Positions 1 through 9,318 of a stretch of 64,000 bases of DNA are shown here, one piece after another; within the stretch, counting starts at the first letter, position 1, and every line of letters starts with the position of its first letter. The notes beneath the pieces are model-generated. The model was not told where the DNA came from and did no database searches. It was given only the letters and a program-made list of their open reading frames with translations. The translations under genes were made by a program, and so were the position numbers. Source of the stretch: Ceratotherium simum simum (lineage: Eukaryota; Chordata; Mammalia; Perissodactyla; Rhinocerotidae); the NCBI RefSeq assembly GCF_000283155.1, contig NW_004454282.1, forward strand, positions 831,283 to 895,282, read 5' to 3'.

Positions 1-174
1 ATTCTGCACTTTTGCTTACTGGCATCTGGCTTCACTTCTGCAGAAGAATATGAAAAAGCAGAATTAGAGAGAGAAGAGTCACCTTTAGGACTTTATGTCA
101 TGCTTTAAAAGACACATTGCTTTATTTATATTTCTGTCACTGTAGTGGAAAAGAGACAGTACTTGAAGTATAAA

Positions 175-362
175 GACATAGATTTGAATGCTGGCTCTAT
201 TGATTTCTGGATGTTTGACCTTAAACAAGTTCCGTAGTCTCTCATAGTCTGATTTCCAAGTCTATAATTTTATAGAGGTTAGTGATGCCCCCAGGGTTGT
301 TATCAAGGTTAAATATCAAAGGAATGTAAAAGTACACAGTAGGTCCACAAAAGATGTTAGTT
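175..362 (+). mobile_element. MIR SINE fragment
   Basis: This resembles the MIR core in sense orientation: a 'gaccttaaacaagttcc' equivalent of the MIR 'gaccttgggcaagtt' motif, then a 'tgatttccaagtctat' equivalent of 'cagtttcctcatctgt', then 'agggttgttatcaaggttaa'. It is old and strongly diverged. Confidence 0.6.
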
Positions 363-1009
363 AAGTTTATTCTTTCATTTCAGTACCAACTAGTTTTTGA
401 CTGCCTATTCTGTTATTTACTATTCCATGTGTCTCTTAAATATCAGTGAATAAAGCGAAGATTCCCTACCTTCATAAAGTTTAAAATCTATTGGGGTGGG
501 AGGATTTAAATCTGAGTCTAAACAATAATAATAATTAATATTCACTTGCAAAACATATGTCAGTTGACCTTTACAGCACATTTGTGAGGAAGATAGGGTT
601 CATGGTGTGATCCCCAAAATAGAGACAATCAAATAACTTGTGGCAAAACCAGGAAGAGAGAACTCAATGTGCTGATTCCAAGTCCAGCATTTTCCCGCTT
701 TGTCTTGCTGCCATGAGGCCTTGAAAAATGTGTTACATGTTGGAAGTATACTTAATAATTACAGATGTAGTTAACTTGTTGATCGGAGGAGAAAAGCAAA
801 GGGAGAAAATAGATATTCTGTGCTTCTGGGGATTGCATTTAAAGCAGATCCCCCTACAGGGAAATCAGATTTGTTCAGGTCCTCCCCATGTTTGAAGCCA
901 TTTGCACCATCCTCCTAGCCTTCAGATTCAAGTCCAGAATCTTTAATGTATATTCCAGGCTGTTTAGGGATCAGGGATTAGATTTAGGCTGTGCTGTGCC
1001 ATCTTTAAC
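363..1009. other. Unannotated intronic sequence
   Basis: I see only AT-rich unique-looking sequence with a short (AAT)n patch near 524-540. There is no credible coding potential or recognisable repeat. Confidence 0.5.
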
Positions 1010-1195
1010 AAGGATAGCTACTAAATGTCAAGAGCCGGTGCTCACTGCATTCCATACATTCTCACTAATCCTTACAATTAGCCTGGAAGATAGGTATTCA
1101 TGCCCTTATTTTGTAGATGAGCCACAGAGCTGGAGAATGGTAGGTCCAAGATTAGAGCACAGGTCTGATTTGACTGATTTTGCCCCTTTCAGTGT
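1010..1195 (-). mobile_element. MIR SINE fragment (antisense)
   Basis: The antisense MIR signature runs through 'tcactaatccttacaatta', 'gataggtattcatgccctta', 'ttttgtagatgagccacaga' and a degraded 'aagattagagcacaggtctg' corresponding to the tRNA-related end. Confidence 0.65.
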
Positions 1196-1224
1196 CTTGC
1201 ATTGTGGTAACTTCAGCACTCTCT

Positions 1225-1592
1225 AAATTCTCAGCTTCATACCTGTTTATTGTCCTTGTCACTTGGCTTAGAATTGCCTTCATCCCTCTTATCTATCCTT
1301 TAAGACTCAGTTCAAACTATTAGCCCCTTTGGGGAGCTTTCTTGAAGTCCCTGCCCCACCTTGCCTCCTGGCTCAGATAGGTGATATTCTTTTGCATCCT
1401 TAGCACCTTGTATTTAATAGACTTAATACATGCATTGTGCTGAATTATGACTGGTTTAGTCACCTCTCTCATCAGGTAAACAATGAGCTCCTTGAGGACA
1501 GGGCTCTTACCTCTGTTACCTTTGCACACCCAATACCTTGCACTGTCCCCGCACCACAATTAGCACACCTACTTATTTGTTGAGCAGGATTA
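1225..1592 (+). mobile_element. L2 LINE 3' end
   Basis: Sense-orientation L2 3' region. It shows a 'ctttaagactcagttcaaa' motif, then 'ggggagctttcttgaagtcc', then 'caatgagctccttgaggaca' and 'cagggctcttacctctgtta', ending near a 'tatttgttgagcagg' remnant. These follow the L2 consensus order (Thr-Gln-Leu-Lys region, 'gaagccttccctga', 'gtaagctccttgagggcaggga', 'aatatttgttgaatgaatg'). Confidence 0.75.
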
Positions 1593-2290
1593 GAACTGTT
1601 TGGATACCAACAGAATTTTACTTTAGCAAAGTGCTAAAACACATAATTATATGATCAGACCTGCCTATAGATTCTTGGAAACCAGGACTCTTAAGGGAGA
1701 ACTGAATCATGCTTTTGTCTTAAGCACTTTATACCGAGGTCTTCAGTATGACTGCTAGTATCAGAATTATTTGAAGTGTTGGAGGCTAGAGGAGTTTTGC
1801 TTTGTGGAGCAGTGTGTGAAAATATCTTGTAGAATTTTCAATTACTCATCTGCTTCCAGCTCAGCCAGAGGAAGCGACCAAGTCCTGTTTCGTTGTGTGG
1901 CCTCCTCCCGAGGATTTACGAGTCTAATTCTTGGGCAAGGTCTCAAAGTTAGTGCTGAGTACACTACCTTTTGCTATAGCCACCTTAGGATAAACCAGAG
2001 AGAGCTGTGAGCTGCAGAGGAGATCTATTACCACCATAACTCTTGGCTCATCCTGCAGCTTTCTTTCTGGCTCTGGCAGAAAAACTGAAATTATAAAACT
2101 TGGTATCCTGCGCCATAGTCCCACATGAGATTCATGAATCTTCAGCTCCCTTCAGAAAACCTGGTGCTCTGGTTACTACTGCCCACTAGACAAATTACTG
2201 TCACTGACCCCATTATTTCCGATTAGTGAAGGTGAACCTTACCTACCTGAATGTAAATAAATGCCGATAGGGTTCTTGAATTCCTTTATC
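1593..2290. other. Unannotated intronic sequence
   Basis: No recognised repeat or gene. The short open frames on both strands show no family resemblance and are treated as chance. Confidence 0.45.
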
Positions 2291-2299
2291 CTTAAAAAT

Positions 2300-2850
2300 C
2301 TACAGCTCTTAATAGAACACACATTGTAAGTAGCATCATATCATGAATTAAATCTTTATCATGTAATTGGATACATTTCCTAAGCTAATTTTAATTGCTT
2401 CAAGAAACTGCTTAACATTGTAGATCAATCCCCGGGTCCGAGATGACATTTCTTTCTCAAAATTAATTATTAATAGCCTGATCATTTGCTTAAGACATTA
2501 ATAGTTTTCATTGATCAGCACATCCTGTTTATCTAAAATGGCCTAATCACCATGCATGTCAGAAGAGTATCTGAACATATCCAATTAGAAACGTTGCCCG
2601 CTGTCAGCCACATCAGCAGATCAGAAGTTAAGGGTCTCTTTTGTCTTCACAACATCCTAAATCTAGCTTTATCAGAAACTGAGCTATTTAAGGGCACAAA
2701 AGAAAGATGAGTTCTCTAATGATGGTTCTTCACTTTCTGTTAGCTTCCTGGTGAACATAAAGGCTTCTCATTGACCACGCAGTATAAATTAATGCTAAGA
2801 GCCCTTGATTAGCGAGCTTGTGTTGGTCCATGTTTTCATGTGAGCCTGTG
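2300..2850. other. Repeat-free candidate conserved non-coding block
   Basis: About 550 bp without recognisable repeats, located 2 kb upstream of the coding exon. It carries several homeodomain-type TAAT cores (for example 'aaaattaattattaatag' near 2459-2476 and 'ccaattag' near 2581) and paired 'tgatca' sites (2478-2514). This base composition is typical of developmental enhancers, but conservation cannot be judged from one sequence. Functional status is inference only. Confidence 0.25.
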
Positions 2851-2924
2851 TTTGCTCACAGTGTTTTCCTTATAAGAGGGAGTAACATGAGAAGCCCCAG
2901 GTTCTTATCAGCTTAAAAATACTG

Positions 2925-3115
2925 GGGCTACAATAATAATAATATCTGGCATTTGTATAATGTGTAGTTTTCAAAGAGGTTTCATTTACTTAACCAGGAG
3001 GTTTCCCTTGAAACAACCTTGAGAGAGAGGCAGGGTGGGGTGCATACCCAGGACCACACAACTAGTTACAGCCAGAGTTGTAAAAAGGATGTGAGTCTCC
3101 TGGTTCCCTAGATTT
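2925..3115 (-). mobile_element. MIR SINE fragment (antisense)
   Basis: The antisense MIR pattern begins with 'aataataataatatctggc' and proceeds through 'tttcatttacttaacca', 'aaacaaccttgagagagagg' and 'accacacaactagttacag', the counterpart of 'gtcacacagctagtaagtgg'. Confidence 0.65.
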
Positions 3116-3347
3116 CTCACTTATGTGATAAACTGATGAATAGGAAGCATCCTGCTCCTCTTTCAAACCCCAGTGGGAGCTCATCTCTTTTATGAAGTTC
3201 CCCAGGCCAGAAAGTTTCCTCCTTCCTCCGTAACGGCATACTGTATTGCAGTTTTATGAAATTGCGGGTAAATGCCCCTACTAAAGTAAAAGATCCTAAG
3301 GCTAGAGCTAGTTTCTTCACTTTAGTGGGTCCAGTGCCTCACTTGAT

Positions 3348-3407
3348 GTCTGGTAAGCAAAAGATGCTCCATATATGCATAAACACATGGCTGGCTGGCA
3401 GGATGGA
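3348..3407 (+). repeat. Left arm of a 60-bp inverted duplication
   Basis: This 60-bp arm matches the reverse complement of 4113-4172 at 56 of 60 positions by direct comparison. It contains 'ctccatatatgcataaac' and 'ggctggctggcaggatgga'. The sequence resembles the generic L2/MIR 3' tail type ('gtgctcaataaatg' plus 'atggatgg'), but the arm-to-arm identity is much higher than expected for two independent ancient copies. Confidence 0.75.
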
Positions 3408-3525
3408 TGGGGGAAGGCACGGCTGGATGAGAGCAAGCACAGTGCAAGTTCTGTTTTCCTAAGGTCATGCTGTAAACCTTTGGCACCTGAGGGCAATTTG
3501 GCTTTGCTTGGTTCACACAGTGTTT

Positions 3526-3857
3526 AAAAATATATGTATAGGGGCCAGCCCTGTGGCTTAGCGGTTAAGTGCGTGCACTCCGCTACTGGCAGCCTGGGTT
3601 CGGATCCCGGGCGCACACTGACGCACCGCTTCTCCGGCCATGCTGAGGCTGCGTCCCACATACAGCAACTAGAAGGATGTGCAACTATGACGTACAACTA
3701 TCTACTGGGGCTTTGGGGAAAAAAAAGGAGGAGGATTGGCAATAGATGTTAGCTCAGAGCTGGTCTTCCTCAGCAAAAAGAGGAGGATTAGCATGGATGT
3801 TAGCTCAGGGCTGATCTTCCTCACACACACACACAAAAATATATATATATATGTATA
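3526..3857 (+). mobile_element. ERE SINE (long form) with CA/TA-rich tail
   Basis: The element starts with 'ggggccagccctgtggct' at 3541 and carries a pol III A box near 3553-3565 ('gtggcttagcggt') and a B box near 3596-3608 ('gggttcggatccc'). The ERE body ends in 'ggggctttgggg' near 3706-3717. A 3' extension with two 'gatgttagctcag' repeats follows, to about 3823. The tail has become (CA)n then (TA)n. A probable target-site duplication is 'aaaaatatatgtata' (3526-3540), with an expanded copy at about 3835-3857. Open frames through this SINE are by-products, not genes. Confidence 0.93.
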
Positions 3858-4112
3858 TATTTTGAACTGATTTCCAACATTTAAAACTTGGGAGCTTTTC
3901 AAAATACAATAATATTTTCAACTTTTCTTTTAAAAGTTGTAGGTGCTCCTGCAACCCTGGGTCTGTCCCCCACATTTGAGCCATCAGCTTGAGCTGAGGA
4001 GCACCTGCACCTTCAGACAGGGCATGTCAGTGTTCTCCAGAGTGCCTGTGTCTGCCTGCCAGCTTCACTCATTCCTTTACCTGCTTTGTAGCTGTACCCA
4101 TCCTTTCTCCCG

Positions 4113-4172
4113 TCCATCCTGCCAGCCACCCATGTATTTATGCATATATGGAGCACCTTTTGCTTGCCAGAC
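4113..4172 (-). repeat. Right arm of a 60-bp inverted duplication
   Basis: Reverse-complement partner of 3348-3407, with 4 mismatches in 60. The arms are separated by about 705 bp, of which roughly 300 bp is the later ERE insertion, so the original spacer was about 400 bp. Confidence 0.75.
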
Positions 4173-4182
4173 ACTAGCATAA

Positions 4183-4498
4183 TTTTTTCTAGCTTTTGGT
4201 ACACAGAACAAGCAACCTCTCTTTACCACAGAGTTTTCCTGTTTTAAGATTCCTGGCTAACGGAAGAATTACTGTTCTTAATCATGCTCCGGATTTGTCC
4301 AAGAGAACCTAATAGACAGCTACTCATAGTTGGTGGAATTTCTCTCAGTAGGCTCTGGAGCTGCACATTTCTATTGCATTTTAGAAATGAAACGTAGAGC
4401 ATACAAAAAAAAGTTTGAATTGATGGGGTAGCTATAATTTTCCCACACATAACTTCATTCTAAAGCTTGAGAATTTCTACTTAAGGTCTGCTGGTGTT
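4183..4498. other. Unannotated intronic sequence
   Basis: Unique-looking AT-rich DNA with nothing recognisable. Confidence 0.4.
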
Positions 4499-4542
4499 AA
4501 CCCTATCTTGTTCAGTGGCAAACCCTATCTTGTTCAGTAGCA
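4499..4542 (+). repeat. Tandem duplication, 22-bp unit x 2
   Basis: Two adjacent 22-bp units, 4499-4520 and 4521-4542, share 'aaccctatcttgttcagt' and differ at one base (gg versus ag). It lies about 380 bp upstream of the coding exon. Confidence 0.9.
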
Positions 4543-4924
4543 GTTCTTCCATATTCACTTTTTTGGGTGTATTATTAATTGAAAAATAAATAATAATGGG
4601 GACTGGAGACTAAGGGACTGAGAAGGACCTTGTAAAAAATAGTCCGTTCCCCTGCCTTCAGGTTAGTTCACGCCAAATCAGCTGTTTTTGTCTTCATTCA
4701 GTAGCCACAGGGACACATCAGCTCCAATCTCTGCCCAAGTATTATTTGGAAGAAAAGGAAAGAAGGCTTATTAGCTTCACATTCATAATTTAACTTGTTT
4801 CTATTTTCTTCAATAGTACTGTTCCACAAGTGAATTTTATTTGTATTCAAGGAAGGATAAATTTGCAGAGACCACAAGGAGAAGTATTCCCAAATCTCAT
4901 TGTAATGTCTCTTCTTTCCCACAG

Positions 4925-5066
4925 ATTAAAGGTTGAACAAAACTTAAAAGAAGCAGCGAATCTATTCACTTGTTATTGGACTTGAAACTCCTTTGACCTC
5001 GGAAACCGAAGATGAGGTTGCCATGGGAACTGCTGGTACTGCAGTCATTCATGTTGTGCCTTGCAG
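4925..5066 (+). other. CNTN4: CNTN4 exon with start codon (5' UTR plus signal peptide)
   Basis: This 142-nt exon is bounded by an acceptor (tctcttctttcccacag, then exon) and a donor (CTTGCAG then GTAGAG). The first 87 nt are 5' UTR and contain no upstream ATG, so the scanning ribosome first meets the ATG at 5012. That ATG has A at -3 (a favourable Kozak position) and A at +4. The exon ends in phase 1, after the first base of a codon. This agrees with the next residue of contactin-4 being Asp (GAT/GAC) split by the intron. The splice sites and reading frame are seen directly; the gene identity comes from the encoded peptide. Confidence 0.85.
5012..5066 (+). CDS. CNTN4: Contactin-4 (BIG-2) N-terminus, signal peptide, partial CDS
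   Basis: The 18 complete codons read MRLPWELLVLQSFMLCLA, plus one base of codon 19 before the intron. The peptide has a classic signal-peptide layout: an Arg near the N-terminus, a hydrophobic core (LLVLQSFMLCL) and a small residue at the end. I recognise it as the contactin-4 signal peptide; the paralogues CNTN3 and CNTN6 start differently. From memory, human CNTN4 has Ile where this copy has Met14. Family knowledge: CNTN4 is a roughly 1026-residue GPI-anchored cell-surface protein with six Ig domains and four fibronectin III domains, acting in axon guidance and synapse formation. All those domains lie on exons beyond the right edge. The in-frame second Met (codon 14) is unlikely to be the start because using it would destroy the signal peptide. 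At only 55 nt the segment is far below usual ORF cutoffs. Confidence 0.85.
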
Positions 5067-5884
5067 GTAGAGTGTCATTTTAAAACTTTTTGATTTAAAA
5101 ATGCCATGTATTTCACACTAATTCAAAAGTGGGCCTTCACTTTAGATGGCAATGATAAAATCGTCAGAGTGCACACTAGTATGACTAGCGTTTGCTGACA
5201 CTGTTGAATACACTTTCCTAATGGTCTTTTAGTACCTCTTTTCATGGTGTTGTATCCAAAGCTAGACATTGATGTTTCACCTGTCTGTCTGGTCCTTTTA
5301 GAATCATTTGAGCCATTATTTAGTTTGAAAGTTGTTATTTTTGCTCATCCCAGTGCTCAATTGCACAGAGATACTGGGCAATAAAACCGATAATATAGTC
5401 TAGAGTATTGCCTACTTTGATGTCAGTGGATGGAAGTTTATCTGGGTAGCTCTTTCAGTGTCTTTGTTGATATCACGCCGTCTTTTGATACTGACTTGCT
5501 TTCTTTTTCATTTCAATACACCTATAGTTTAGCAGGAGCCAGAAAGCAAAGACAGGAGATTTTTACCATATACTCATGATCAACCACTAGACAAGAGCTT
5601 TAAAAAGTTCCAACAGGCTATTTATTGCTTTTTCTGTTTTCTGGAAGATGTGAGCCTACCAGTTGACAAACATCATTCAAGTGTCGATGCAGCGTAAGTC
5701 CAGCGTGCACTGAGAGTTGGTTTCCAGGTTGGGATGGTGGGCGTCTGTCCAGGTCTTTTAGAAATGAGTCTAGTTGACCTGCTTTATTATTCGGAGAGTC
5801 AAGTCCAATGGGAACATCTGGAATATATTTGCATTTTTACAATATGAAACAAAAATGACTTTTGGATCACTGTTACTTTGACTC
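5067..5884. other. Start of intron, no repeats recognised
   Basis: About 800 bp immediately downstream of the donor site with no recognisable transposable element or gene. Any splice-regulatory elements close to the donor cannot be identified by eye. Confidence 0.4.
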
Positions 5885-6020
5885 ATGCATTCATTCAAAT
5901 AATGTTACTGAGTACCTTGCAAGTAGCCAGCTCTATGCTAGTATCTAGGAATATAATTCCTAACAAGACACACAATTACTGCTCTCTTAGAGCTCTATTA
6001 GCTGAGTTCTATAGACTGAC
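5885..6020 (-). mobile_element. L2 LINE 3'-terminal fragment (antisense)
   Basis: The antisense L2 end reads 'cattcattcaaataatgtta' then 'agctctatgctagtatctag' and 'ctctcttagagctctattag'. This matches the reverse complement of the L2 3' terminus (last bases, then 'ccaggcactgtgctaggtgc', then 'ccctcaaggagctcacag'). Confidence 0.65.
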
Positions 6021-6064
6021 AACTTGTTATAGTAGATTATTTGCAATTGTTATACAATTAAAGC

Positions 6065-6355
6065 TAGTAATGGTAGTACTAACATGTATGGATCACTTAC
6101 TCCATGACAGGCACTATGCTAAGCACTTGGTGTACTTCGTCTCATTTCATTCTCTCATGACCACTAGGAAGTAAGTATTTACTATTTATTTTACTCTTAT
6201 CACTATTATTATTAATATTATTACTGAAGCATCAAGAAAGTTAAGAAACTCATCCAAAGTCACCATGCCAGTAAGTGGTAGAGCTAATAAGATTCAAACT
6301 CGAGCAGACTAACTCCAGAATCCATAGTTGTGACCACCATACTATACAGTCTGTT
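6065..6355 (-). mobile_element. MIR SINE (antisense, near full length)
   Basis: It shows 'gacaggcactatgctaagca', 'ctcatttcattctctcatga', a (TAT/ATT)n patch, 'aagaaactcatccaaagtca', 'ccagtaagtggtagagctaa' and 'gattcaaactcgagcagac', all in antisense MIR order. This is one of the better-preserved MIRs in the window. Confidence 0.8.
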
Positions 6356-7935
6356 ACCTATCTTGTTGATTTGGCCAGTTCATGATTGCAAATTTATTAT
6401 TGAAATATTGATTTTCATTTTTCCTGTGTTTTTCTAAATGTAAACCCTCATTCACTTATAAATCTTATAATGCCCTCCCTTGAAATCCTGAACTTCTTGC
6501 CGTAGTTGAGTTCACAACATCCTCATCATTCCCTGATCCTGGACATCTTGGCATCTAGCCATCTCTTTCAGAGATAACTACTTCTCTCCCTCATCTGGTC
6601 AGAACTTAAGTCCTCCCCCCAGCAATATGCCTCAGGCTCTGTGCATCAGTTTCTTTTCTGCAGTCTATTCATGCACCTTGACCCTGCTAAAAGGCCTCAA
6701 CTGAGACAGTCGGACCCTAACTTCTCATGACTCTGGGATAAACATATACTTTAAAGCATAATGCAGTGAATCAGTTTCTCAGTATTTGGCTACAGCAATG
6801 TGTTTATTTAACCCACTGTGCTGAGTACGTATCAAGAATTTAAAGGGTCGCAAAGGAAGCCATCAGTCTCCTCAACTGTGTTTTAAAAGCTCACCTAAGA
6901 AGTGTACCTGTATCTTTTTTATTCACTTAGCTTTTTGTAGGGAATCAGTATATTGATTGTTTCTGTGAGGTTTTTTGTATGTTTATGTGAACTGTTTTAC
7001 ATGGCATTAATATTCTTTACCATATGCCTCCTTCAGTAGGTAAAGTCAAGCTTTAATTAATGTTTTTGTTTTCTTGCTATTTGTCTTGATTTCATTAATT
7101 TACATAGCACTAGGCACTCTGAATTTTGAACAGATTTCTTTAACTGCTTTAACTGTTCATTCTTTTCCTTGTCTATACTTCCTTAGTTGTAGATGTCTTG
7201 GTGAGTTTTTGGCAAGGAAAGGATTTATGTCTATTATGTTTACCATAATTAATGAATCTCAAATATGCCTCTTCCTGATCTTTTTCCCTAAATAAGATAG
7301 AGATCAAAATGGATAAGCAGGCTACTCCTGCAAGGGGTGCACCTTGAAAGGTCTGCTAATTATTTGAGGGCATTGATTAGTAATTTATGGTGCAATGGAA
7401 ATGTTCTTCTTTTTTGCCAAATGCCAGACTCAGTCTCTGACAATAATTTTCAAAATAAGACTACTGATGCTAGTAGTCTGAAAATTCAGTCTCTATAAAA
7501 TTGGCTTTATTATTCTCCCTCTTAATGAATTTAAACCAGGAATCACAAAACTCTGCTGCCTAAAAGAGCAAGGAAGGTAACAAGTGAGTAAAACATTCTT
7601 AAAGAAATAGTGACTCCTATTGAGAAATATGACAATCAATAGGGAATGATGGTGAGTGTGGAAAACTGGAGAAAACATGTTGCACTAAAGTAGCAACCAG
7701 TGCCCAGCTCTAGTCCTATGCGCCAGGTCTCCCAGTTTTTTGAGATTTTTTATGCATAAATCTCCTAATTCTTTAACGTTGCCAACTAATTCAAATTAAT
7801 TTAAAAATAAAAATAAAAGAATTGTATAAAAGAACCCAAAATGCTCCTCAGGCTAGATGCAGTTCCTAGACCACCGTTTGCAAAATTTATTTCAAGCATT
7901 TGGTTTTTTGATATTAGACACGATGCCAAGTATAC
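6356..7935. other. Unannotated intronic sequence
   Basis: About 1.6 kb of AT-rich DNA. I recognise no transposon, RNA gene or coding exon. Confidence 0.4.
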
Positions 7936-7939
7936 TAGA

Positions 7940-8335
7940 TCTTAGCGTCTTTGTACTAACTCATCCTTTTGCCGAGAATGCTCTTGCCCTAAATGTCCCC
8001 ATCACTTGCCCTCTAACCTTCTTTGGGTCTGTGCTCAAATGCCACCTAATGGGTGAGGCTTTCCCTGACTACAGTAAATAAATTAAAATAGCAATATTCC
8101 CTTTCACCAACATTTTGTACTCCTCATGTTATTTTATTTTTCTCCGCAGTTCTTATCAATAAAAGAAGAACTATATTTTTTATTTGCCTTTATGCTAAAT
8201 GTCTTTCCTCATTAGATTCAAGCTTTATTAAAGCAGATATTTCTGTCTTTTAGTTCACTGCTCTATCCCTAGCATCTGGAAGGTGCCTAGTACATAGTGC
8301 CATTTGTTAAATAAATATATGTCAAACGATTAAAT
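7940..8335 (+). mobile_element. L2 LINE 3' region
   Basis: In sense orientation it encodes a decayed 'LKCHLMGEAFPDYSK' stretch near 8035-8078, corresponding to the C-terminal end of L2 ORF2. It then carries the 3' UTR signature 'tagcatctggaaggtgccta' and 'gttaaataaatatatgtca'. It is broken by substitutions and non-coding today. Confidence 0.8.
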
Positions 8336-9180
8336 GCTGCATATTGGCCAGACATGAGTTCGAGAGAGCAGGTTTCCAATTTTAAGCTGTGCTATGAACC
8401 CAAGGCGTGCTGTAGTCACCTATATGTTAAGGTGGGGAACTAGCCACCTCTGAGGCTAATCTCTACAAAAGTTGTTAAAATTAGATTTAAATATATAAAG
8501 TATTGAAATTGGTTTGTGTTGAACTCTATATCAGATGTGCTTGGTGCAACACCCCCTCACCTACTTGTGACTTCAACTACAGCTGGGTGGACTGTCCTCC
8601 TCTGTGTTTTTCTGCCTCAAGTTTTTCTCTAAATTCACAAGCAAGGGGAACTATAAGAAATTAACTTCTTCCTTGCATGTAGTCATTAACCAATGGGGCA
8701 TGAGACTCAGTAGATACATGCCTCAGCCTCTTGTCCTGTGGAAGGACAATCCTTAGGTACATTCTACATAGTTCCCTAGAGGTTCCCAGCAAGACCAAAT
8801 TCCAGTTGCCCACAGTAGCTCCTTCTACCTTTTCCTTCTTCACCCCTGCTTCCCAGGATCATTTCCCAAATAAACTAGCTATTTCCAACTCCTTCTCTCA
8901 GGCTCTGCTTTTGGGAGAATCCAAACCAAGAACATGCACACACCAATTAATAGCAGAGAGGCAGCTCAGTATTGATCATGTCAGTAATTAGGAAGAAATC
9001 AGACAGGAAACTTAGCTTTGACAGAGATTATAGAAGTGTTTGACTGTGATGTAGATTCGTATGTGCACACGTATGCAAGTACTTACATGAGTACGTGTAC
9101 ATATGCCTCCATATAGCTATGTCTGTAAGTATTATCTAGGTCCTGCAACCAGATAGTTTTACTAATAACCAACTCTTTTA
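8336..9180. other. Unannotated intronic sequence
   Basis: No repeat or gene is recognised. Near 9052-9120 there is a run of alternating purine-pyrimidine steps with several GTAC/ACGT palindromes, of low information. Confidence 0.4.
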
Positions 9181-9184
9181 CTCT

Positions 9185-9318
9185 GTGTTTTATTATTAGT
9201 CAGCTGTTGGACAAGTCAGTTTGCATCTCTGGGATTCCATTTATACCTCTGTGCAAGGAGGGAGTTGAACAGATGGTCCCTAAAGTCCTTTTCAACTGTA
9301 AAACTGTGTAATTCTAGC
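9185..9318 (+). mobile_element. MIR-like SINE fragment
   Basis: It contains 'ggacaagtcagtttgcatct', 'ggagttgaacagatggtcc' and 'ctaaagtccttttcaactgt'. This matches the MIR variant whose 3' part reads 'ggttggactagatgatct' and 'aaggtcccttccagctct'. Confidence 0.6.

Larger units (their letters stand above)
1..4924 (+). other. CNTN4: CNTN4 upstream intron (3' part)
   Basis: This is sequence upstream of the first coding exon. It ends in a good 3' splice site: a pyrimidine-rich run at about 4906-4920 followed by ACAG at 4921-4924. I infer that it is the 3' end of an intron separating 5' UTR exon(s), which lie outside the window, from the start-codon exon. A 5' UTR exon inside the window cannot be excluded, because non-coding exons cannot be recognised by eye. 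The contents are MIR and L2 fossils, one ERE and unannotated AT-rich DNA. Confidence 0.7.

Noticed and set aside
3534..3752. Recurrent peptide 'NYLLGLWG' encoded at several places (3534, 22770, 46871)
   Set aside because: It is the translation of the conserved ERE body ('aactatctactggggctttg') in one frame, not a gene family.
5051..5053. Alternative start at the second in-frame ATG (codon 14 of the CNTN4 exon)
   Set aside because: It would remove most of the signal peptide; the first ATG has the better context and matches the known N-terminus.
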